Positions 10,349 to 20,509 are shown, counted from the stretch's first letter. The stretch is DNA of 64,000 bases from Riptortus pedestris (GCA_019009955.1 CM032232.1:69919501-69983500), one strand, 5' to 3'. Numbers and translations: made by a program. Notes: generated by a model not told the origin, from the sequence alone.

Positions 10349-10747
10349 GTGTTGTTGTTTTTTGGAGTTTTGGTCAGTGTTGGTGAAAAAATCTTAATTC
10401 ATTCCAATATTTCGAGAATATTTATTTTCTCTTCTTCAGGGCTAAAAAGTACAGGTACTACTTTATATAAATATTAGTCCCGATTAGCCTAAGTTGCAAA
10501 AAGTGGACGATAATAAATAAATAATAATAATATAAATATTGCACATTGTTATTAGAGTGTACCAGATAGTGTTTGTGTTAATTCTACTTACCAAGACTAA
10601 ACTGTAAATCACTGTAGTTCCTTTGTTTACATTAGGAGTACTTAGTATAACCTCAAGTTTGTTATAAATAGCTTGGTTACTGCCTTATGTTTTGTATTAA
10701 TACTGTATATTACACCAACACTGACCAAAACTCCAAATAACAACACC
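10348..10747 (-). mobile_element. inverted-repeat element with hammerhead-like core, Penelope-like
   Basis: The element is bounded by inverted repeats of about 35 bp: GGTGTTGTTGTTTTTTGGAG then TTTTGGTCAGTGTTGGTG at 10348-10385, and the reverse at 10713-10747. The left arm has a 3-bp insertion. On the minus strand it contains CTGAAGA (10433-10439), a 5-bp stem GAGAA/TTCTC, then GAAA (10410-10413). That order matches the type I hammerhead of Penelope-like terminal repeats, with one core base changed. TA tracts flank both sides. A SINE piece is inserted within it. Confidence 0.6.
10476..10530 (+). mobile_element. 5'-truncated SINE insertion with 10-bp target duplication
   Basis: A 55-bp insert (GTCCCGATTAGCC, GCAAAAAGTGGACG, then a TAA-repeat tail) matches the 3' end of the SINE family. 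It is flanked by TATAAATATT at 10466-10475 and 10531-10540. The related element at 28390 has the uninterrupted site at 28508-28517, which shows the insertion directly. Confidence 0.85.
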
Positions 10748-10796
<49 letters not shown>

Positions 10797-10800
<4 letters not shown>

Positions 10801-11193
10801 CAGATTTCCCTTAAGGAGGATATTTAGTCATTTAATGTAAAAAAAAAAAGATCAAGATCGTTGACAGCTGAAATAGGACCAGTTCGAGGGGGAGGGGGTT
10901 TAGAGGGGAGGATTTTCAAAAATTCGAAATATCTTCGTTGGATCGAACAATTGTATAGAAACAATCTTATTACAAATTCAATTTACTATAAACATTGTTA
11001 TATACTTTTATCCCCTATCATATTTTTATTAAATGTAACGGATGAGCTATGTTCGCTTCTATTCATTTCCGCGGATAGCTAGTTCGGCCGTTTCCGTAAC
11101 TGTTCTGCACTAGTATAAAGATTTCTCTATTGTATAACTTTACGTGGGAAATCTGCTTAGATTACGCAGCCCCTGCGTGAAGGACTTTTGAAT
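10797..11193 (-). mobile_element. HEL-A short copy, minus orientation
   Basis: The copy begins TTAGCAGATTTCCCTTAAGG and ends ACGTGGGAAATCTGCTTAGA, then ACGCAGCCCCTGCGTGAAGG. The TA tract and the segment around it are deleted, giving about 400 bp. Both termini are well preserved. Confidence 0.85.
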
Positions 11194-11313
11194 TTTAAGC
11201 CTAAGGTGCTGATGAGTATCCCAATCATATTAGGCAGTTAATCCTTGACAAACAGTTACTATAATTATAATTTACATTATGGATTACTATTTGAGTGCGT
11301 AGAAAATTGTATG

Positions 11314-11316
<3 letters not shown>

Positions 11317-11348
<32 letters not shown>

Positions 11349-11430
11349 TCATTTTCTGGGTAGAATCTATGGCCATTTGAAAAGTAGCTCAATGGCTGGT
11401 TTCCCTTCTGCTAATCTGCTGGATTTGCTA
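11317..11430 (+). mobile_element. HEL-A 3' fragment with (TA)n
   Basis: A TA tract at 11319-11346 is followed by CGTCATTTTCTGGGTAGAAT and TGGCCATTTGAAAA. The terminal hairpin is decayed. Confidence 0.5.
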
Positions 11431-11690
11431 ATTAGGTTATTTTGATCTAGACCCTAGGTCTTTCCAAGTGTGAGCTCGGTTATAGTTTATCTCCAAAAGG
11501 GAAATTCGCTGAAAGACTAAATGGAAAGTTGTTGTTTTCACTACCAGGTTATTTAGAACAATTTCTTTAAGTTGCAGAGTTTATTAAGGCAGATGAGTGA
11601 GCAGTTGCGGTGCTATTGAGTTCCGTATGTGTTTAACATCCAGAGGCGAAACCTAAGGCTCGGGGGTAGAGAGGTGAGCTAGAGGAGAGG
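11431..11690. other. unassigned sequence
   Basis: I see nothing recognisable. Confidence 0.35.
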
Positions 11691-11900
11691 CTAGGAACAG
11701 CTGATCCAGCAGCGTTGCCAGATCTATGTTTGTACCGCAGTCCGTGTAGGCATACTCACAACTTTATTATAAGTAGGGCGAAGTACAAACTGAGAGGGGT
11801 ACGCCCCCTCCCCCAACACTGGTGGACCCTGCTTAAGCCCATGAGTAAACAGTAGCTCTAGGGATAACATACCCTCCAGCCATACGATGCCACTACCACA
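11690..11900. promoter_or_regulatory. GC-richer island with inverted TGGCAAC / GATCAGCTG motif
   Basis: Read in reverse, AGATCTGGCAACGCTGCTGG runs directly into ATCAGCTGTTCC. This is the third occurrence of the compound word. The island continues through a C-rich stretch (CGCCCCCTCCCCC). It is unique within the window. Confidence 0.3.
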
Positions 11901-12450
11901 CACAATAGGGATTATTTGCTGCTAACCAAATGGATAATTAATTTCTTTATGTGTATGTCTTGGTCCAGCCGGTTTAGCTTCTTTCAACGGGCGCTATAAC
12001 AATGTACAGAGACACAATTTTAATTTTTTCAACTTTAAATCCAGGAGACAGGGTTTTTTTTTTCCTACGTATATCCTCTACATAGTGACCCTGTGTGGTG
12101 GGATTTTATTTTCCGCACATCCCATTCATTTTTGCATTATATGTGCATTTTGTCAACACATTTAACAATTTTTATATGATTAAACTTATACAATGTATAT
12201 TTATTAAACATGTAAATAAGAACATTAAAATTAAACTTTACAAAAAAAACAAAAACAAAACATTAAATATGAACTAAGAATTAAGAAATACAATTAATTA
12301 ACCTATTAAAAAAAAAAAAACAGAATATTAATATTATATTATCTTTTCCTCTCTCAGCTTTAAATATCATAGGCGATTGCTTTAGGTGTTTTGAAAATAA
12401 AATATCGGGACCGATAGGCCATGCGGGAATATAAGTCTTTAACCGTCTTG
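11901..12450. other. unassigned AT-rich sequence
   Basis: A-rich runs are present, but I see no gene. The 60-codon frame at 12095 is Lys/Asn/Ile-rich and not credible. Confidence 0.4.
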
Positions 12451-12574
12451 TTAGCAGATTTCCCTTATGGGAAATCAGCTATTGAGGTTGTACTCACGAC
12501 GCGATTTTCAAAATTTTTCTTCAAATGTCCATCGATCCTACCCACGAGATGACGAAAATGAGGTCCGTTCAAAA

Positions 12575-12642
<68 letters not shown>

Positions 12643-13448
12643 CTATTACCGCTCTAGCGGTCGCAATTATTGTTTAATCGTTACCAAACTCGATATTTAG
12701 TCGTTTTATGTATAAAGAAAGATCAAGTTCGTTAACGGCTGAAATCGGGCCAGGGGGAGGGGGTGTTTAGAGGGGAGGATTTTCGAAAATTCGAAATATC
12801 TCCGTTACAATAGGTCGGATCGAAAAATTGTATAGAATCAATCTTATTGCAAATTAAATGTACTATAAATATTGTTATATACGTTTATTCAATATCTTGA
12901 ATATTAACCGAGATATTTGCATTTTTTAGTTTTCAGCCATCAGGAAACCGCCACTTCTACTCATGTTACATAAACAATACTCTGCTACATAATAAATTAC
13001 ATTATTCGAAGTTTAAGTGCCAAAAATTGGATTGAAGAGACCTTTATTATACGAGATACATGCAAAAATGTTCTGGAGATCCCCCCCCGTCTTAAGGTTT
13101 TGGACTACTAAAACTTGATTGATTGAGATAACAATTATTCTGACTCATTATTAAGGTCTCTAGTACAGTACTAGATATAGTAAATAGTTCTCAATAAAAT
13201 TAATATGTTTTATTCTGATATATTTCAGTAATTGTTTTTCTTTCCGGTGTGAGGCGGGCTGACCCGTTTGTTTAAATTTCTAACCAAACGCTCCCTGTTG
13301 GCAGTTTATTGAAATTGGATGAAACATTTCTTATTTCCGTTTGTATTTATTCATGGTGGTGTTGTGTTACCAGTAAGTATATTTATCTATTACTAAACTT
13401 CACATGGGAAATCTGCTTAATTTACGCAGCCCCTGCGTGACGGACTTT
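12451..13448 (-). mobile_element. HEL-A full-length copy, extended 5' form, minus orientation
   Basis: The copy is complete, from TTAGCAGATTTCCCTTATGG at one end to GGGAAATCTGCTTAATTTACG and GCAGCCCCTGCGTGACGGAC at the other. The (TA)n tract is at 12578-12639. It includes the extra 5' block of the extended subfamily (a C run near 13081, then TATTCTGATATATTTCAG, a TTTCTTTCCGG word, and TTTGTATTTATTCATGG). This is a good type copy of about 1.0 kb. Confidence 0.9.
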
Positions 13449-13584
13449 ATATATATATAATTTTGAACGGACCTCATTTTCGTCATCTCCTGGGTAGGAT
13501 CGATGGACATTTGGAGAAATGTTTCAAAACTGGCGTCATGAGTACGACCTCAATAGCTGATTTCCCTTAAGGGAAATCTGCTAA
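13449..13584 (+). mobile_element. HEL-A 3' end, plus orientation, abutting the previous copy
   Basis: A short TA tract, TTTTGAACGGACCTCATTTT and GGATCGATGGACATTTGG lead into a perfect hairpin, GATTTCCCTTAAGGGAAATC, and the terminal TGCTAA at 13579-13584. It joins the 5' end of the minus-strand copy with no spacer. Confidence 0.85.
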
Positions 13585-13639
13585 TAATAATAATTTACTA
13601 AAGCTAATGCTGTAATTTGTAATGAATCAGAATCAGTTT

Positions 13640-13725
13640 TATTTCAGTCATTTTCATCATCTAATAGGTAGGATCGATGGACATTTGCAGAAAAAGTTCA
13701 TCATGAGTACGACCTCAATATTTGG
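13640..13725 (+). mobile_element. HEL-A 3' fragment
   Basis: TTTTCATCATCTAATAGGTA, GGATCGATGGACATTTGC and AGTACGACCTCAATA are present, and the hairpin is absent. The LINE remnant begins right after it. Confidence 0.6.
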
Positions 13726-14110
13726 AGTGTTGAATCTTATTTTTTCTTGAGTCAGTCTACATTCATAAATAAGATGGATGAGTGTCTGATCAGTGTAATT
13801 GTCGCATTTACAAGTATTTGAGTCAGTAAGTTATCTATGTAAATAAGAGTTTGCATTTCCGTGTCCAGTTAGTATTTGTGTTAGATAAAAAGTATGTTGG
13901 GATAGAATGATATATGGGTTTTTAAAACAGGGGTATATAATTTTAGGCCCCATCGCTGTTGCCACAGATTAATAATTTTTTCTCTTAATGAAGACTTCAA
14001 CACAGTTGGAGTCATTTTATTGTAAATTAACTCTTCGATACTTTTGGCATGGATATCAACTATTTCATTGTCCATAATTCCTGCATGTGCCTTGACCCAT
14101 TCGAAGTCAA
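13726..14110 (-). pseudogene. R1-like LINE remnant: RNase H end and C-terminal zinc knuckle
   Basis: Read on the minus strand from 14110: EWVKAHAGIMDNEIVDIHAK is the end of a LINE-encoded RNase H (family pattern WVKAHxGIxGNExAD; the G before N is D here). It is followed by INLWQQRWG, a frameshift near 13900, then FYLTQILTGHGNANSYLHR. After an in-frame stop comes a CxC-x9-H-x4-C knuckle (CKCDNYTDQTLIHLIYEC). The LTQxLTGHG block and knuckle are typical of the R1 clade. It parallels the 45.3-kb remnant closely, so both probably come from one family. The reverse transcriptase itself is absent. Weak homology may extend to about 14400. Confidence 0.7.
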
Positions 14111-14420
14111 TGAAAGACAGTCTTTAATTGAGTTATATTATGGCGTATTTGTTTATTTGTTCTAGAAGACAGGTTTGTTCAAAGGAAGTTTTGTTTTAAA
14201 TGGTAGATAATCACGTGCAATGAATGACTCAATGAGGAAGCTAAAATATTTACTTTTTTTGAAGAATTTGTTTTGATGAACTTAAACAATCTTAAACGGG
14301 GATTCTTTTTGTTCTGGGATGGTGGTACAGAAAGACATAGTGAATATAACCCGAAGTTAAAAATGTCTGACACGCTTGTGATCTCATTAAAGCGCATATT
14401 CTCTATTTATATGCAAGTAA
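14111..14420. other. possible upstream continuation of the R1-like remnant
   Basis: A minus-strand 72-codon frame at 14179-14397 is open, but I could not align it to a known RNase H. The peptide LEQINKYAIIQL near 14130-14170 could precede the RNase H motif after a frameshift. Confidence 0.25.
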
Positions 14421-15010
14421 CCGATGAGTAGAATGTTAGGGGGGATTACTGAAGGCAGATTACACGAAAGTACGAATAAATCGCATTAAGTATACTTAAG
14501 TTACACAAAATAATGTATAAAGCAACAATTGTAGAACATCAATAGTTTAACAAGATTGGATCTATAACATTTTACGATGGAGATAATGGAGATATTTCGA
14601 ATTTCCAACCACCCCCCCCCCCTAAACCCCCACTATCCCAGGTCCGATTTCATCCAATAACAATTATGATCTATAGTTTTGGCTGAAACGGTTATTAAAT
14701 ATTTCACATTTATCTCAAAATATTAAAGTATAATGAAAACCATATTTGGACCTAACCATGGAATGAAGTGGTTTATGACGTAACGGCTTATTGTTATGGC
14801 ATGAGTAGGAGTGAGGAATAATATTCATAATAGACAAAACATGAACATAACAACATTTATAGAACATTAAATTTGCAACAAGATTGATTCAAATACAACT
14901 TTCCGATCTGACGCCTAATAACGGAGATATGTTGATTGTTGGAAATCCCCCCTCCACCGGTCCCTATTTCGGTGGCTAACTAACATAACCTTTGTTTTTA
15001 AAAAAAGACG
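14421..15010 (+). mobile_element. HEL-A long form with two modules, plus orientation
   Basis: Two successive core modules are visible, at about 14450-14700 and 14810-15000. Each has a C-run (ACCACCCCCCCCCC near 14610; CCCCCCTCCACC near 14947) and GGTCCGATTTC or GGTCCCTATTTC. Both element ends are missing. Confidence 0.65.
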
Positions 15011-15022
15011 TTTAAAAATCCA

Positions 15023-15118
15023 ATTTAAGGGGAATCAACTATTGAGGTCGTACTCATAACGCAAATTTTGAAACATTTCCTGAAAGGTCTATAGATCCTA
15101 CCAAGGAGATAACGAAAA
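15023..15118 (-). mobile_element. HEL-A 3' fragment, minus orientation
   Basis: AATTTAAGGGGAATCAACTA, then TTGAGGTCGTACTCATAACG, and GATCCTACCAAGGAGATAAC are the reverse of the 3' end. The piece directly abuts the next full copy. Confidence 0.7.
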
Positions 15119-15520
15119 AGTCCGTCACGCAGGGGCTGCGTAAACTAAGCAGATTTCCCACGTGAAGCTATACAATAGAGAAATCTTTATACGAGAGCCG
15201 TCTCTCTATACGTTCGTTATCGGCCCACATTTAATAAAAATACAAATATCTCGGTTAATATTCAAGATAGGGAATAAATGTATAGAACAATATTTATAGT
15301 AATTTTAATTTGCAATAAGACTGGTTTTATACAATTTTTTGATCCGACGTATGATAACGGAAATATTTTGAATTTTCAAAGAACCTCCCCTCTAAACCCA
15401 CCCTCTCCCATTGTCCGATTTCAGCCGTTAACGAACTTGATCTTTTGTTTTACATGAAACGACTAAATATCGAGTTTGGTAACGATTAAACAATAATTGC
15501 GACCCCTAGAGCGGTAACAG

Positions 15521-15580
<60 letters not shown>

Positions 15581-15699
15581 TTTTGACCTCATTTTCGTCA
15601 TCTCCTGGGTAGGATCGATGGACATTTGATGAAAAATTTCGAAAATCGCGTCATGAGTACATCCTCAATAGCTGATTTCCCTTAAGGGAAATCTGCTAA
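15119..15699 (+). mobile_element. HEL-A full-length short form, plus orientation
   Basis: The copy is complete: TCCGTCACGCAGGGGCTGCG at 15121, subterminal AAGCAGATTTCCC, core, (TA)n at 15525-15577, ACCTCATTTTCGTCATC, and a perfect terminal hairpin with CTAA at 15696-15699. It is about 580 bp long and lacks both the extended 5' block and the second module. Confidence 0.92.
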
Positions 15700-15719
15700 A
15701 AATGTGGCCGAACACGATT

Positions 15720-15900
15720 AGTTGGTTATAAACAAATTTTCGATTCCCCTCTTAGCAACAGAGATTGTGAACTTTTGTTTTTGTCACACCCCCCCCCCTC
15801 CAATGTCTGATTTCCTCTATAAAAGAACTCCATGTTTTATTTTACATGAAACGCTTATGGTTTGATAATCAACCAAAATTTCGACCCTTGAGCGTTACTA

Positions 15901-15967
<67 letters not shown>

Positions 15968-15970
15968 TCA
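15720..15970 (+). mobile_element. diverged HEL-A fragment ending in (TA)n
   Basis: TTTTCGATTCCCCTC, a C run at 15786-15798, CAATGTCTGATTTCCTC, ACATGAAACGCTTATGG and TTTCGACCCTTGAGCG lead into TA at 15904-15965. Confidence 0.6.
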
Positions 15971-16430
15971 TCATCATGCCCATATATTATACATATATAT
16001 TCATGCCCACGGATGGTTATTAATGAATTTGATTTTCAATTTTACGTGCAACTTCAAATTAATGATTTTCGAAACAAAATATATATATATATATATAAAA
16101 TGAATGGATCAATTCAAAAACACCTGATGCTGGCAGGATTGGTCTGCCATAAACTTATTTATGGCCAAAAGTAGATATTTTAGGTAGACGCACTTCTACA
16201 CCGCAAACCGGCATATTAAATAACATATTCAGTTCTTTTTTACATAAACCTTTCTCAACACAGACACGGAAAAAGTACTAGGGCTCAATGCTAAAATGTG
16301 GACCATAATTACGAGGAACCTATATAATTATTCACATAATTACTTTTTAATTTAATTATTGATTTAATTATTAATTACATTTCTTTTAGTAAGGTGCATT
16401 ATTAAAACAAAAATGAGTTTATTAAGTCGT
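15971..16430. other. unassigned AT-rich sequence
   Basis: There is a short (CAT)n and a TA tract at 16078-16097. No gene is visible. Confidence 0.4.
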
Positions 16431-17000
16431 TTCTTTTCCCAAGCTCACTGGGGCCAATTTATCCATGAAAGTTTACTTTCCACTTACGAGGGCTTTTTCT
16501 AAGTGTGAAACTTAACATGGGCGCGCCATGATAGGCTGGCCTATTCTAGGGGTTCTTAATATCAACTCGGCAGCCCCTACAAAGGCATTGAAACTTCTTC
16601 CAGTCTCATGTAGGCTACTGAATGAGCAGACAGCTTTTGTGACATTTTTTCCCTGTTTTACTCGGATTGACTCTGGAAGAAGGGTGGTGGGGGGCGATTT
16701 GTGAAAGTGCGCCTTTATTCAGACAATAGCCCTTCAATCTTTGTCACAGTTTCCACGAACAAAGCTTGAAATTTCTTCATGGCCCCGTGATTTTGCATAT
16801 TCTCTAAGATTGCCCGTAATTAAGCCCTCGTTCATTCCGTTGAATTTTACACCCTACAACTGTACGGGAGCTGAATTTACAACGCCTCATTTGCATAATT
16901 TACATTTAATCTGTTTTATTTTCCGCCCATTAAATCTGTGGCCGTTTATCATTTTTATCCCATTTATAATCTTTCCAATGACCATCTCTTGCTAAGTGAA
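16431..17000. promoter_or_regulatory. unique GC-richer island, possible conserved noncoding element
   Basis: This is about 570 bp with no repeats and higher GC than its flanks. It has dense words that resemble developmental factor sites: CCCGTAATTAAGCCC, CTCATTTGCATAATTTACAT (octamer-like), CCGCCCATTAAATC and GTTTATCATTTTTATCC. An 84-codon frame at 16741-16995 is open but resembles no protein. Regulatory function is inference. Confidence 0.3.
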
Positions 17001-17339
17001 CAGGTAGTTGCTCAAGTTCAAGTACAAAGTACTAATCCCCGTTTCCTGGTCCAAAAAAAAAGAAGGTTGCAATGGACTATTTAAAAATAATATAAAAAAA
17101 TAATAATTTGGTTGGGTCTCCAATCTTAAAATACTTTTTTATTATATACAAATTTTCGCTCATAAAAAAATGGTATAGACCTAGTAAAAATTGAGCCTCC
17201 TGTAGCAAAGCTTATTCCTATCACATAGAACATATATTAAAAGTAGTGAAAGTTGGATGAAAAGATTGTGTGGTACTTCAAACTTGAAATTAAAAGTTTC
17301 GTGGTGTATTGTTTAATTCTTAATGTGAGAGATAAGTAG

Positions 17340-17362
17340 GAGTGGGGTTCACTGAAAAAAAA

Positions 17363-17400
<38 letters not shown>
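17340..17400 (+). mobile_element. HEL-A fragment plus (TA)n
   Basis: AAGTAGGAGTGGGGTTCACTG matches the HEL-A segment GAGTAGGAGTGGGGGTTTACTG (compared over its first 18 bases). A TA tract follows at 17364-17398. Confidence 0.5.
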
Positions 17401-17404
<4 letters not shown>

Positions 17405-17540
17405 CCAGGTTATTATTGAAGCAGGTTATTGAGGACACAGCTTTGTGGCTACACACAATTTATTTTTAAAAACGCTTAAAGCTTTAAGGAATTTGCATTC
17501 CCATCATCAGAGAGCCAGAGCATAGGCCGTGCCTAGAGAG
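17401..17540 (-). mobile_element. Penelope-like terminal repeat remnant
   Basis: The minus strand reads CTGATGA (17504-17510), then a stem of GGAAT / ATTCC around TGCAA, then TTAAAGC where a hammerhead would have GAAA. A type I hammerhead close to the end is a hallmark of Penelope-like terminal repeats; this one is decayed. It starts directly at the end of a TA tract. No reverse transcriptase is present. Confidence 0.45.
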
Positions 17541-17579
17541 AAGATACTGGGCATATAGATGGAAGATACTCCATTCATT

Positions 17580-17702
17580 CATTATATACATTTTTGTTGT
17601 CCAGGTAGGATCAATGGAAATTTGAAGGCATTTTTCGAAAATCTCGTTATGAGTACAACCTCAATTGCTGATTTCCCTTAAATTAAAAAAGGAAATCTTT
17701 TA
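17580..17702 (+). mobile_element. HEL-A 3' end, plus orientation
   Basis: GTCCAGGTAGGATCAATGG, ATTTTTCGAAAATCTCG, GAGTACAACCTCAATTGC, and a hairpin whose loop has grown by an A-rich insertion (GATTTCCCTTAAATTAAAAA then GGAAATC). Confidence 0.7.
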
Positions 17703-19389
17703 AAACTTTATGTTTAGGACCATTGCACCGCCTAGTTGGGCTCTCTTCATTTGATCAAAATCGTCAATGGGGAAAGGGGGTTTAGAAGGGGCAGAAGTAA
17801 AAAAAAAAAAAAAAATTAAATTTATTGGTACCTATAAGATACAAAAAAAGTTATTATAACCATTCTTGTATATCGTGAAAAGTTATATAAAACATTTTCT
17901 ATGACATTTTTTATTCGATGTACTGTAACATAGGTAAGTATTGTTTATTACTTTCAAATGAAATTATTATAAATTGTGTGTAGGAAACAATTTTGTTTAT
18001 TTAATTGAGTACAAGGAAGTCTTTTGGTGCCCAACAGATTTTTTCCTGAAGGTTTTTGATACTGAGAATTCAAATTTGTTGTCATAGTCAATAAAGAACA
18101 TCAGCGGTGAACCATCTATTGACTATAAGTGAAACTTTTATAAAGGGCGAGAAGAGAGCTAGTCGATGAATGTTTATTTCCCGCTGCGACTGTGGAAGGT
18201 AAGCAGCGAGAAATAAGGGCTTTGCTGAGGGCTTGTTGCTAAGGGTGGATTCACAGGCTTAGACACGCCTCTATTGATAACTTCCCCTTTTATAGAACCT
18301 CTCCGATTCTACTCAACCCTTAGAAACTCCTGTGAAATTCCCTTAAGAAGGGAGAGGACCCTTTAATAAATTCATCCCTTCAGTTCGTTTCTTAGCAATT
18401 CCCCTTTGTTCTTCAAAACCTCCCTTCTTTTATGCGGTTAAGCATTCCTGAGTGTAGTTTTATTTTCTTTTGTAAAAGTTTCTTTGAGTGATACACCAGG
18501 AGAATAATACTTAGCCGGTTACAAAAGTAAACCCAGAAACTTTTTGCCTTCCTGGAGATTTTGTTATTTTTTGCTTTTAAGTCTAGCACTCTTTCATAAG
18601 AGGATTTTACAGTTTATTCTTCATTTAGGTTTTCTTTTTTTTTTCTTCTTTTTTCTATAAATGAAAGCAATATTTAAAGGAAACTATGACCCATCAGTCA
18701 TAATATACCTACCAATAAAATACTCAAGAAATTTTTGCAGGGTTTATCTTTCGTAACTTATTTCACCTCGGTACACCGGATCAGAGTATACGCATATCTC
18801 GTACAATAGATGCAACCATTTGGATCTTTCAGATGGTGCTCTTTTCTTAATTCTATACGTTTGGCATACGTTTGTGACGGAATCCTTATGCGGGGAATTG
18901 AGTACAAGAATGTTATACATATGTTATATGTTACACCCTTCTTTTGAGGCTGCCAAACATCCACACTATATTTCTTTTTAGTCTGCACAAATACAATATT
19001 CATAATTATATTATTATTTTATTTTCGTAAGAGGCCGAAATTCACTCCCATACACTCCAAACGAATGAGCATGCTCCTATGACATGGTAAAAAAGAAATA
19101 AAATAAAAGCCCTTCTTCGCAGAGCGCTAGGTTAAATATTTTATTTAAATTTATTATCATATTTTTTAACGCACACACACCTGCAAGCCCGCGCACACAC
19201 AACCTCACCAAAAGTGCTGCATGATAAAAAATTGCCTCTTAATAGACGGAAGGAGCTAAGAAAAACCCATGAATTTTAAATAGTAGTTAAATGAAGGGAG
19301 TATCTATCCACTTAATTAAAAAAAAAAAAAAAGCTGCACCACAAACTGTAGTGGTTTTTGAATCCTTTAGTATTTGTTTATTTATAATA

Positions 19390-19395
<6 letters not shown>
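17703..19395. other. mostly unassigned; GC-richer patch at 18160-18430
   Basis: The patch at 18160-18430 is unique and more GC-rich (GCTGCGACTGTGGAAGG, GCTTAGACACGCCTC). A minus-strand 81-codon frame at 18758-19003 is not recognisable. The remainder is AT-rich without visible features. Confidence 0.35.

Positions 19396-19444
<49 letters not shown>
19396..19444. repeat. (TA)n microsatellite
   Basis: This TA tract of about 49 bp lies immediately upstream of an RTE-like LINE remnant. Confidence 0.95.
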
Positions 19445-19446
<2 letters not shown>

Positions 19447-20269
19447 GTAAAATAGGAATAGATTGGAAAAACAGAAGGTAAATTTGGAATTTTTACAAAA
19501 ATCGGAGAACTAAATGAGTATTAATGAATGCGAAAGGGAAGCTAGAATTAAGACAGGTGTAAGAGAAGTGTGCCCTCTTTCACCTTATCTGTTCAATATG
19601 TTTACTGAAAAGGCAATAATGAAAGTGAAAGAAATCAAAGGCATTCAGATTAACGGTATATCATTCATTGCAGAGGATTTGCAGATGACTTGGCTGGTGG
19701 CGGAGTCCGAATTAGCTAAGAACAGAATGGCCATAAACACAATGATAGTAGAGGTAAAGTCGTTCGAAGAATAGCACTTGCTAAACCAAGTTTCCAAAGC
19801 AAAAGAAGCATTTTAACCAATAAACATGGATACCAAAAAAATGATCGCTAAGTCTTTCGTATGAAGTGTACTGATTTACGGAAGCGAAACTTGGAGAGGC
19901 ACAGAAGGGAACATAATCGATTGGAAGCAATGTAAGTGTGGAGTTGGCGTAGAATCACTAGAACAAGCTGGACTAAAATGAAATTCATTATGGATGTTCT
20001 AAATTAGGGTAAGTGAGAGCAAAAGTCTTATCAAGGCAATGGAAAAAAGGAGAGTGAAAAGTCTTGGGATTATCATAAGGCACGACGACTTCATTACAAA
20101 TATATTTGTAGGTAAGATCTTTGGGCATATGGGAAGAGGAAGGCCTAGAAAATCATATTTTGAAAACATCAATCATTTTATGGATTTCGGTGTGTATGGT
20201 AATATGAAAAGAGCAGCTTCCGATAGAACACAATGGTTGCAACTGCAAGACGTAGAATTTAGATCATGA
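19445..20269 (+). pseudogene. RTE-like LINE reverse transcriptase remnant
   Basis: At 19514-19774 the frame reads TGVREVCPLSPYLFNMFTEK, equivalent to RT motif GVRQGCPLSPxLFN. IKGIQINGISF follows, then a damaged active-site region (IAEDLQM where FADDM is expected). At about 19866, SVLIYGSETWR matches the thumb-region YGSETW block. After stops and frameshifts, 19948-19985 gives WRRITRTSWTKM, and 20039-20269 gives the C terminus MEKRRVKSLGIIIRHDDF to GRGRPRKSYFENI to the stop. The catalytic DD pair is lost. Related C-terminal fragments occur at 32.1-32.4 kb and perhaps 42.4 kb. Confidence 0.8.
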
Positions 20270-20509
20270 GATGATGATATGGGTACGTTTATGCATTTTC
20301 GGTGTTTACATGAGAAACACAAGAGGGAAGAGGTCTCACGAACATTCATTGATTTATTATTTGTATTGAATGAGATCAGCAATAAGGCCAAACGGAATAA
20401 GTGTTAGTATTGTGTGTGTGAAGGCGTGTGCGTGCGTGCGTGTCTGTGTAACCCCCTAAAATTTATTGAAACCAGAAATCCCGACAGTGAATTTGGCTTC
20501 AATTTGTTT
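20270..20509. other. sequence following the LINE remnant
   Basis: The ATGATGATAT word after the stop may be the LINE 3' tail. A short GT-rich run occurs at 20414-20446. There is nothing else to report. Confidence 0.3.

Noticed and set aside
10410..10439. Active hammerhead ribozyme
   Set aside because: The core reads CTGAAGA rather than CTGATGA and the outer stem is weak, so only ancestry is claimed, not activity.
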